Assembly (NCBI GenBank): GCA_019423635.1
Contig: JAHZBA010000013.1
Location: 1 to 64,000, forward strand
DNA from: Clostridiales bacterium
Lineage (GTDB): Bacteria > Bacillota > Clostridia > Oscillospirales > Oscillospiraceae
Length of the DNA stretch: 64,000 bases
Direction: 5' to 3'
The position numbers and the translations under genes are program-made. Position 1 is the stretch's first letter, and every line of letters begins with the position of its first letter. This document shows positions 7,944 through 15,203 of this stretch, piece after piece. Below the pieces are notes generated by a model. It saw only the letters and a list, made by a program, of their open reading frames with translations, made no database searches and was not told the origin of the DNA.

Positions 7944-9644
7944 TTAAGGCTGTGGGTCTTCATCCGGCGTGATGGTCAATTCAAACGCCGGGGTGCTGGT
8001 AATGGTGGCCCAGGCGGGAACGGCGCGGCCGCCGTCTGCGGCGTAGACGGGCGTCAGCAGGACCTTCACAGCCCCGTCCACAGCGCCGGCTGCCCTGGCC
8101 TTGAGGGCCGCCAGGGTCAGCTCCTCGCCGTCCAGCCGCCAGCCGGTGATGTCGTATGTGCCGTCAGGCGTGGGGACGTACTCATCCGACCACGCGGGCC
8201 GCTCCACCGGCTCGTAGTGGACGGAGGCCGTCCCGGGCAGACCCAGAGCGGTCCTCCAGTTCTCCTCCGTCAGGGCCGCCGCAGCGGCCGCGCCCACGGT
8301 CTTCCGGCTGTCCTCGCCCAGGTCCGTGGCGGCGATGACGGGGACCACCCTGATGTACGCCCTGGGCTGGACGCCGCCGGCCGACAGGTTTTTCACGTTG
8401 ACTCTCCAGGAGGACAGCGCGGCGGTGTAGGTATACCAGTCGTACCAGATGGTATCTCCCGCCTGATGGGGCTTCTGGCCCTGGAGCTCGAAGGGCGGGC
8501 TGCCGCTGTCCGCGCTCCAGTCGGCGTACAGCGTGAGCCTGCTTCTGCTCCGGGAGACGGTGAAGGTCGCCTTTCTGTTCTGAACAAGCTCTCTCAGCTT
8601 CTCCGCGCTTGCGTTATACGGGCTGTTGGCGTAGGTGGTGATCCAGTAGCCGTCCCGGATGAAGTCCTCGTCCCAGCCGACGAAGGCGGCGTCGGCCGGC
8701 CGGATGGCAAATTCGGCAGGGACCGTTCTGGTATACTCCTGGCCGCCGCAGGTAAACCGGAGGGCAACCCCTGTGTCCTCCCCGACGCCATAGCACTTCT
8801 CCGGCTCCGCCAGGGCAAATGTACCCGAGACGCTCCGGCCGTTCAGCACGGCGGCGCAGTCCGTCAGATCGACCATATCCTTCAGGGCGGTGCCGTATCC
8901 AAAGACGCCCGGTTCCCTGACCTTCAGGCCGGTGATCTCCAGGTCATCCGCCGCAATGGACACGGCGACGGTGACAATCACGGTCAGCTCCTGATAGTTA
9001 TCGGACGAAAGGACAAACCGGAAGCTCTGGGAGGTCCCATCCGGCGCCGCCTTGATCTTCAAACGGAAAGCGGCGCCGTCAGACGTGGTGGTGACCGATT
9101 CAAGGACCTCGCCGCCGGTGACCCTGGGCTCCTCCCTGAGCTTCGCGCCCTTCATCATACCGGAGTACAGGCCCAGCTCACTGAGATAGACCGTCCGGGT
9201 TCCGCCGACGGTGGATACGGTGACGGTCCGTTTCGCGGTGCTGCCGGTGACCCTGTGGATGGTAAACGGGGCGGAGGTGCCTTCGCCGCTGTGGGTGGCG
9301 CTTTCCAGGGTGGCGACCACCTGGTATCTTCCGGCGCCGAGGGGCTTCTCCCCGCTGTCGTAATCGGTCCCGTCCACGCCCACATACCGGTAGGTGAAGG
9401 CGGCGCTGCGATCCACACCGTCTCCCGTGTCCCTCTGCACCGCGGAGGGGTTCCCGGGTATCTGGCCAAAGGTGATGTCTTTTGGCGGCGTAACTGTGAC
9501 GCCCACCTCTCCGGAGGCTCTGCCCCGGGTCTCCGCGGCGGCCGCCGGAGGGACTTCCCTGCCGGATGCGGACACGGAAGCAAACGAAGACACCACCGCC
9601 AACGCCGTCAGCAGGGATACCAGCCTCTTTGCGCCATATCTCAT
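7944..9644 (-). CDS. Secreted paralogue of the SLH protein, no wall anchor
   Basis: A 566-residue protein with a signal peptide (MRYGAKRLVSLLTALAVVSS...). It then aligns by eye to the neighbouring giant protein. Shared blocks include TPPKDITFG/TPPDDIIYG, AAFTYRYVG, the TTYANSPYN/TIYANSKYN block, AALTEENWRTALGLP/TALTEENWKDTLGLP and ITGWRLDGEELTLAALKA. It ends right after the shared FELTITP module and has no SLH, sortase or TM segment, so it is probably released or held by a partner. The start has AAGAGGA 8 nt upstream. It lies 91 nt after pelG on the same strand and 14 nt before the giant gene. Either a short secreted partner or a copy that lost its 3' half; no frameshift is visible. Confidence 0.85.
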   Translation of the reverse strand: MRYGAKRLVSLLTALAVVSSFASVSASGREVPPAAAAETRGRASGEVGVTVTPPKDITFGQIPGNPSAVQRDTGDGVDRSAAFTYRYVGVDGTDYDSGEKPLGAGRYQVVATLESATHSGEGTSAPFTIHRVTGSTAKRTVTVSTVGGTRTVYLSELGLYSGMMKGAKLREEPRVTGGEVLESVTTTSDGAAFRLKIKAAPDGTSQSFRFVLSSDNYQELTVIVTVAVSIAADDLEITGLKVREPGVFGYGTALKDMVDLTDCAAVLNGRSVSGTFALAEPEKCYGVGEDTGVALRFTCGGQEYTRTVPAEFAIRPADAAFVGWDEDFIRDGYWITTYANSPYNASAEKLRELVQNRKATFTVSRSRSRLTLYADWSADSGSPPFELQGQKPHQAGDTIWYDWYTYTAALSSWRVNVKNLSAGGVQPRAYIRVVPVIAATDLGEDSRKTVGAAAAAALTEENWRTALGLPGTASVHYEPVERPAWSDEYVPTPDGTYDITGWRLDGEELTLAALKARAAGAVDGAVKVLLTPVYAADGGRAVPAWATITSTPAFELTITPDEDPQP

Positions 9645-9675
9645 GTCGATCGTCCTCTTTTCCTTTCAGCATTTA

Positions 9676-9706
9676 CACAGGCGCCGGTCCCTTTGCACCG
9701 GCTGTG
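9676..9706 (-). promoter_or_regulatory. Structured RNA hairpin between pelG and the secreted-protein genes
   Basis: On the minus strand CACAG-CCGGT, loop GCAAAGGG, then ACCGG-cgc-CTGTG forms a 10-bp stem with a 3-nt bulge. No T-run follows, so it is not a standard terminator. It sits in the 91-nt leader of the secreted protein gene. It could modulate read-through or mRNA stability inside the operon. It lacks the conserved blocks of c-di-GMP riboswitches. Confidence 0.4.
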
Positions 9707-9735
9707 ATCTATCCGGTCTCGGCTCCATTGCCGTC

Positions 9736-11121
9736 TCAGCACATCAAAAAGCTGTCCAGCTTCTCCATCCGGCGGCGCAGCAGCACAAAGGAGACGATCC
9801 AGCCGCTCAGGCCCCCCAGCAGCAGCGGCAGGGGCAGGGCGTAAAACTCGCCGCTCATGGCCGCCGCGGCAGCGCCCAGCACCGACACCGCCAGAAAGAC
9901 CAGAGAACTGATACACGCACCGTTGTAATCCGAAAAGTAGTAAAATACCACAATGGTGAAGTACATGCAGAACACCGTGCAGATCCCCAGGCTCAGTATG
10001 ACGAACATGTGCAGCATGTGGATGCTGGCGTCCAGGTAGGGGAAGAACACGCTGACCAGGCAGACCAGCACCACCGTGATGATCAGCTGCACCTCATACA
10101 CGAAGAAGAGCTCCAGAAGGATCGCTCTGGTCATGGCGTCCCGCTCCTTTTGCAGCATGTGCAGGGTGCCGTTGTTCAGGGCGGAGATATACACCACGAA
10201 CTTCTCGTAAAAGGCCGTCTCCACCTTGACCACAAAGATAACCAGCGACGGGATGTTCACCAGGAAGGCCAGAAACACGGCCATGTCAAAACTGGGAGCC
10301 GTGCGGAAAATGCTGACCTGCTCTCTCACCTGGGAGAAATTCCAGTATACGATGGTGGGCCCGTAGAGACCCAGCATGTAGGCGAGGTTCCCAACGGCCA
10401 GCACCGGATACTGGCGGAAGTAGGGCAAAAACGCAAAGTATCGGCCCCGGGGCGCCCCAAAGGCCTTCACACACTGGAGCACCAGTGAGAAGATCACCAC
10501 AAGAAAGCAGCTTCCCAGCGCGATGCAGGCCGCGATCACCCCGGCAAGCCCCAGCCGGATGCTGCAAAAGAAGTACACGCCCACCGACAGCAGCAGGCCC
10601 AGGATAAAGCCGAAGGTCAGCGTCTTGTAATGCTTCAGTGCCGAGGCGTAGTTCATCAGGGTGTAGGCGTCCGTCACCAGTACGCCCAGGAAGTAATAGG
10701 ACACCAGGAACGAAACCGGCACCTGGCCCCGGGCGGAGAGAAATACGCCCGCGCACAGCAGGAGCATGACCGTACCGGAAATGGAGGTGGTAAAGGCCAG
10801 CACGCCGAAGGCGGAGGGGAAGATCTCCGCGTCCCTGCCCAGATAGACGCAGTCTGCAATGTACCGGGAAACGGGGGTCGCGAAAAAGCTGGTGACCAGC
10901 AGGGCGGTCAAAAAGGTGTAGGTGGTGGAGGAGATGAAAAACCGTCCCTCCAGCACCGTGAGCCCCGACCGGCTCAAAAGGGTATTCAGCACCAGCATCA
11001 ATATCGCCGACAGGACCGTGGGGCCGATGGTGAGCATGGTGGCGTAGAGGGTTCCCCACAGGTTGGACACCAGCGTTTTCCTGCCGTAAATTTTTTTCAG
11101 CTCAAATCCGATGCCTGCCAT
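9736..11121 (-). CDS. pelG: PelG, Pel polysaccharide membrane transporter
   Basis: The 461-residue polytopic protein has about 12 predicted TM segments and opens with MAGIGFELKKIYG, the typical start of PelG. PelG belongs to the MOP flippase-like group and, with PelD and PelE, forms the inner-membrane complex that exports the cationic GalNAc-rich Pel polymer. Its start lies 20 nt inside the end of pelF, implying translational coupling. It is the last of the canonical pel genes here. Confidence 0.92.
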   Translation of the reverse strand: MAGIGFELKKIYGRKTLVSNLWGTLYATMLTIGPTVLSAILMLVLNTLLSRSGLTVLEGRFFISSTTYTFLTALLVTSFFATPVSRYIADCVYLGRDAEIFPSAFGVLAFTTSISGTVMLLLCAGVFLSARGQVPVSFLVSYYFLGVLVTDAYTLMNYASALKHYKTLTFGFILGLLLSVGVYFFCSIRLGLAGVIAACIALGSCFLVVIFSLVLQCVKAFGAPRGRYFAFLPYFRQYPVLAVGNLAYMLGLYGPTIVYWNFSQVREQVSIFRTAPSFDMAVFLAFLVNIPSLVIFVVKVETAFYEKFVVYISALNNGTLHMLQKERDAMTRAILLELFFVYEVQLIITVVLVCLVSVFFPYLDASIHMLHMFVILSLGICTVFCMYFTIVVFYYFSDYNGACISSLVFLAVSVLGAAAAAMSGEFYALPLPLLLGGLSGWIVSFVLLRRRMEKLDSFLMC

Positions 11122-12535
11122 GGCCCTCCTCCTTCAAACGTTCGTAGATATCGCGGTATGCGTTCAGCATCTCCTGCCGGCCATAGTACGCCTCCACCCG
11201 TTTTCTGCCGGCCTGCCCCATGCGCCTCATCCGCTCCGGCTCCCGGAGCAGACGGAGGATGGCCTGAGCCATGGCCTCGCTGTTCATCACCGGCACCACC
11301 AGTCCGGCGGTGCCGAAGTGGTCGTCCTTCCGCTCGCCCTCCAGCAGGGCCCGGCAGCAGCCGACATTGGTGGTCACAAAGGGAATTCCCGCCGCCATGC
11401 CCTCCAGAATCGCCAGGGGCTGGCCCTCGCTGATGCTGGACAGGAGCAGCAGATCCACCTCCGGCAGATGCTCCTTGATATTCACCAGTCCCAGGAATTC
11501 CACGTCCTTCGTTCCCAGCTCCTCCAGGAACTCCGTACACTCCTGGTAATATACCGGGTCCTCCTCGCAGTTGCCCATGATCTTCAGCCGGGCCTCCGGC
11601 ACCGCCTGCTTCACGATGTCAAAGGCCAGAAGCATGGTCTTCACATCCTTGATGGGCACCACCCGCAGGATCGCGCCCAGGGTCACGGGACCGCCCTCCT
11701 TCCTGTTCAGGCAGGCGTCAAAATCCCGGACATTCACGCCGTTGGGAATCACGGCGATCTTCTCCGGCGGGCATTTCAGCTCGATCTGGAGGGCCCGGTT
11801 GGCCTCAAACAGCGTCGTAACCACGCTGGACTGCTGGTAGGCGGTGAAGGAGAGCTTTTTGAAAAACTCAATCCAGGGCTCCTTGAACTCTCCCACCACC
11901 CAGTTGGAACGGATGATGTCCTCCTCCCGCTCCCTGGTATAGATGCCGTGCTCCGACAGCACCAGCGGAACCCCCTCCATATAGGACGCGCAGCTGCCCA
12001 GGATGCCCGCGTAGCCGGCGGAGATGGCGTGGTAGATGTCCGCCTTCGGGATCTCCTGGGAGAGGATATACATCAGCGGGAAATAGATCCCCCGGAAATT
12101 CCAGAGGAACTGAAGAAATACCTTCCTGGATTTCAGCCTGTGATACTCCTCCATGCAGATGTCGAAGAAGGATTCGCTCATCAGAAGGTCGCACAGATGC
12201 TGGCGGTGCTGCTTTGCCAGCTCCAGCACGCCGCTCCAGTTGATGGTGTCCATGCTGCCGATCAGCAGCCCCTTCAGGGTCTCCTTCTCCGCCCTGTTCA
12301 GCCGGACCTTATGGCCGGTCTTTTTGAACACCACATCCCCCAGGTACAGCGTCTGGATTTCCTTGACGTTGTCCGGCACACGGCACCGATACTCCGGCAT
12401 CTCCTCCCTGGTGGTGGCGATGGCCCACACCACGAATTCCACGTCCTGAAACTGGCTGCACAGCATCTGCACCCAGCTGGAGACGCCTCCCGGAACATAG
12501 GGGTAGCTCCCCTCACAGATCAGACATACCCGCAT
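11102..12535 (-). CDS. pelF: PelF, Pel glycosyltransferase (GT4)
   Basis: A 477-residue cytoplasmic glycosyltransferase of GT-B fold. The start MRVCLICEGSYPYVPGGVSS and the SEHGIYTREREEDI block are hallmarks of PelF (formerly DUF3492). The C-terminal half has the GT4 EX7E nucleotide-sugar site (SISEGQPLAILEGMAAGIP). In known Pel systems it polymerises UDP-GalNAc. It is 3 nt downstream of the DUF2194-like gene and overlaps pelG by 20 nt, all in one operon. Confidence 0.94.
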   Translation of the reverse strand: MRVCLICEGSYPYVPGGVSSWVQMLCSQFQDVEFVVWAIATTREEMPEYRCRVPDNVKEIQTLYLGDVVFKKTGHKVRLNRAEKETLKGLLIGSMDTINWSGVLELAKQHRQHLCDLLMSESFFDICMEEYHRLKSRKVFLQFLWNFRGIYFPLMYILSQEIPKADIYHAISAGYAGILGSCASYMEGVPLVLSEHGIYTREREEDIIRSNWVVGEFKEPWIEFFKKLSFTAYQQSSVVTTLFEANRALQIELKCPPEKIAVIPNGVNVRDFDACLNRKEGGPVTLGAILRVVPIKDVKTMLLAFDIVKQAVPEARLKIMGNCEEDPVYYQECTEFLEELGTKDVEFLGLVNIKEHLPEVDLLLLSSISEGQPLAILEGMAAGIPFVTTNVGCCRALLEGERKDDHFGTAGLVVPVMNSEAMAQAILRLLREPERMRRMGQAGRKRVEAYYGRQEMLNAYRDIYERLKEEGHGRHRI

Positions 12536-12538
12536 ACG

Positions 12539-14245
12539 TTATCCTGCCTCCTCCAGCGTCAGCGACCCATGCTCTTCCTGCATACGCAGCAAAAAGTAGC
12601 CCTCCCCCAGATCCAGATACATCAGGCCCCTGGCCTCCGTGATGAGATCGTCGGTGTGGAAAAAGAACGCCTGTCCCTTTACGGCGCCGCCGCAGTCCAG
12701 CTCCACCCGGCTGCCATGCCTGGTCCAGCCGTAATTCATATTCTGATAGCTCCTCACATCGCCCTCGGTCTCAGAGAGCGTCCGCCCCTCCAGCCAGTAC
12801 GCCCGGGACAGAATCTCCGACTCAAAATAGCCGATCTGCAGCTTGCTCTGATCCCAGGCGGCGGGATCGTCCTCTCCGGTGATCAGGGACCGGACGTCGA
12901 AGACATGGGAGACCATACCATAGGCCCCCAGAATGGAGTAAATCGTAAAGAGGTTGCCGTCATCCATGGTGTTTCCGGCGCTGACCGCGGGAAACACGGT
13001 AAATCCGTCCTCCCAGGAAAGCCGCATATCCCGGCTGTTCAGCATTCCCCGGACAGCCCGGATCTCCGCGCCGGGGATCTCCAGCATTTCCGGGGAGAAA
13101 TTGTCGGTCTCCATGGTCAGGCCCTGGACGGTATAGCCGGTGAAGAGGCCGGAAAAGCGGTCGATAAAGTCCCGGTTCAAAACGAGCTTCCCATCCTCCC
13201 GGCAGTTGACGGCATAGGTCAGCTCCCCGCCGAATTTCAGTGCCGACTTGCAGATGGTGGTGAGGATCGCGTCATTTCCCGTCTCAAAATCCTGCCGGGA
13301 GGAGGCCGCCGCCAGGATGCTGGAGGTATAGCGGGTATCGGAGCGAAGGGAGGTCCCCTGCAGCGTGGGCCACAGCACATCCCGGACAAAGCCCTCCGCG
13401 GAATAGCCGTATACCTGCCTGCAAAGCGCGTCGTCCTCCGGTGTAATCATGGGGAAGTTCTCCAAAAACACGGCCTTCACCCCCAGCACCGGATAGAGGA
13501 AATCCGGCAGCAGCGCAGTGATGGCCCCGGTCAGAAGCCCCGCGCAGCGCACATCGGCCAGAAAGGTCCCGTTGATCACGCAGACGCTTCCCCGCTGCCA
13601 GCTGTGCGTGTAGACGATGGGGATGTCCTCATCCCCCACGACCCGCACGTAAATCTCCGCGCTCTCGCTGACCTTCAGCCGGGCGGAACCGCTGCTGCCG
13701 TCATACCAGGCCTTCTCCGGCTGAAGGGGCAGCAGGGGCTTTTCAAAGAGCAGGTAATGAAAGTCGTCCCCCGGGTTGATCTCCCGGACGCCGAAAACGG
13801 GCCACAGGGCGGAATCCCCGTTCCCCTCCGCCAGACCCGCCGCCAGAATGACCCGGCCGCCCCCGGAGACAAATTCCATCAGCTCCTCCGGGTCCGCCCA
13901 GCGGCTGGGGGAGTCGTCGCAGAAAATCACCAGGTCCCGTTCCTCCGCTTCCTCCGCGTCCAGTCGGCCCTCCCCGGCCACCGTGAGCCGGAGGTCCCGG
14001 CAGAGCTGAAGGACATTGCCGTAGATCGCCCCGCAGCGCGCATCCTCCGGGTCCCCCAGAATCCAGACCCGCGGCGTATCCCCCGGGTCCACCTGCCTCT
14101 GCGCCATGAACTCCCGCTCCAGGGCGGGGCCGCTCATGGTCTGAACGCTGGAGGGCTTGCTCTCATGGATATTGTAGATGAGAAAAATACCGCCCAGACC
14201 GGCAATAATCAAAACAACGTGCAAAAACCGTTTAAAAGATACCAT
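12539..14245 (-). CDS. DUF2194-like membrane-anchored protein in the PelA-deacetylase position
   Basis: About 568 residues. ATG 14245 (MVSFKRFLHV) is chosen because GGAG is 7 nt upstream and the first 25 residues form one TM anchor. The rest would be extracytoplasmic. It has an alpha/beta N-terminal part (VWILGDPED, DLVIFCDDS, GGRVILAAG) like a ThuA/glutamine-amidotransferase-like fold, then a long part with ENFPMITPEDDALCRQ, which could be a deacetylase-like region with paired Asp. In Gram-positive pelDEA(DA)FG operons this slot, between pelE and pelF, holds the PelA deacetylase-like protein. I recognise the family only loosely, so enzymatic activity is inference from position. Confidence 0.65.
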   Translation of the reverse strand: MVSFKRFLHVVLIIAGLGGIFLIYNIHESKPSSVQTMSGPALEREFMAQRQVDPGDTPRVWILGDPEDARCGAIYGNVLQLCRDLRLTVAGEGRLDAEEAEERDLVIFCDDSPSRWADPEELMEFVSGGGRVILAAGLAEGNGDSALWPVFGVREINPGDDFHYLLFEKPLLPLQPEKAWYDGSSGSARLKVSESAEIYVRVVGDEDIPIVYTHSWQRGSVCVINGTFLADVRCAGLLTGAITALLPDFLYPVLGVKAVFLENFPMITPEDDALCRQVYGYSAEGFVRDVLWPTLQGTSLRSDTRYTSSILAAASSRQDFETGNDAILTTICKSALKFGGELTYAVNCREDGKLVLNRDFIDRFSGLFTGYTVQGLTMETDNFSPEMLEIPGAEIRAVRGMLNSRDMRLSWEDGFTVFPAVSAGNTMDDGNLFTIYSILGAYGMVSHVFDVRSLITGEDDPAAWDQSKLQIGYFESEILSRAYWLEGRTLSETEGDVRSYQNMNYGWTRHGSRVELDCGGAVKGQAFFFHTDDLITEARGLMYLDLGEGYFLLRMQEEHGSLTLEEAG

Positions 14246-14297
14246 ATTCTTACTCCATGTATGAAACCGTCCATCCCGCGTAAGAGGAGGCCGGCAG

Positions 14298-15203
14298 TCA
14301 ATCGTTCCCTGCCGCTTCGGCGAGGCGGCCCCTCCAATAGCGCAGCTGCTCCAGCCCCCTGGGGGAGAGGCGGACCTGCCGATTTCTGCACAGGTCCTCC
14401 AGGAGATCCTCAAATTTCTGCCGCTCCCCTGTCCGGTAGAACCCTTTCAGCATACTCTGATAGGCCGCCTCGCTGCGCATCCGGTCCGCGTGTTCCCGCC
14501 AGAGGCGCTCCGCGTCCTCGCCGCGGCCAAGCTCCACCAGGGCGCTTAAATACTCCTCGTACTCCCTCTGGGAGACCTCGTCCTCCCCGGTGTCGATCTG
14601 CCTTTGCACCAGGTCGCACAGGCGCTTTTGATAGGCGCTCTGCTCCCTGGACGAGAGGATGCCGCTCTTCAGCATATCCATCAGGGCCTCACAGACCGTG
14701 TGGTACCTCTCAGGATCGTCGGGAGCCTGCGCGTAATCCCGGCGGCACTCCAGCCACCGCGTCTGGTGGAGGCGGTAGATCTCCGTCTTCGCCACCGCCG
14801 CGTAATGGGCCGACTCCGAATCCTCATCCCGCTCCGCCGCCAGAAGCACCCGGTAATTCTCCGTCAGGTCCTTCTTCAGCTGCTTGAGCAGGAGCGCCCG
14901 CTTTTCCTCGTTGCCGCTGATGGCCATGGCGTCCTCCACGGGCACCACGTTCAGCGCCTCCCGCACGTCGGGGTGCTCCGGCTGCAGGTCCACCTCAAAG
15001 GCATGGATCAGGATGGCCTCCCGGTCCACGCCCATCCGATCCAAAAAGGCCTGGAGCAATCCCGGAAGAAAATGGATGAGAAAGCCGAGTCCCGGAAGAA
15101 AGAGGAAGTAGACCGCCATTCCGGCCCCCTCCCGGCGGATTCGCCTGACAATCACGTACAGCAGCGTCAGGATGAGATTCGCCGTCAAAAACCAAATCAC
15201 CAT
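14298..15203 (-). CDS. pelE: PelE-like membrane/TPR protein
   Basis: The 301-residue protein has two N-terminal TM segments (about 1-20 and 28-52), followed by a helical cytoplasmic part rich in TPR-like helix pairs (YHTVCEALMDML, YEEYLSALVELGRGEDAERLW, YQSMLKGFYRTGERQKF). This two-TM plus TPR layout, and its place between pelD and pelF, match PelE, which docks PelF to the PelD/PelG complex. The ATG overlaps the 3' end of pelD by 7 nt. Sequence identity to PelE is weak by eye, so the name rests partly on context. Confidence 0.75.
   Translation of the reverse strand: MVIWFLTANLILTLLYVIVRRIRREGAGMAVYFLFLPGLGFLIHFLPGLLQAFLDRMGVDREAILIHAFEVDLQPEHPDVREALNVVPVEDAMAISGNEEKRALLLKQLKKDLTENYRVLLAAERDEDSESAHYAAVAKTEIYRLHQTRWLECRRDYAQAPDDPERYHTVCEALMDMLKSGILSSREQSAYQKRLCDLVQRQIDTGEDEVSQREYEEYLSALVELGRGEDAERLWREHADRMRSEAAYQSMLKGFYRTGERQKFEDLLEDLCRNRQVRLSPRGLEQLRYWRGRLAEAAGND

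Noticed and set aside
7944..7946. Frameshift splitting one very long surface-protein gene
   Set aside because: The downstream gene has its own signal peptide and ribosome site, and the upstream one ends after a complete module, so these are two paralogues.
9645..9735. c-di-GMP riboswitch between pelG and the secreted protein
   Set aside because: Attractive from the Pel context, but the conserved GEMM-type core blocks are absent; only a simple bulged hairpin is present.
11111..14887. 1258-aa open frame on the plus strand
   Set aside because: Antisense to pelF, the DUF2194-like gene and pelE, which have clear motifs, overlaps and ribosome sites; no motif in the antisense frame.
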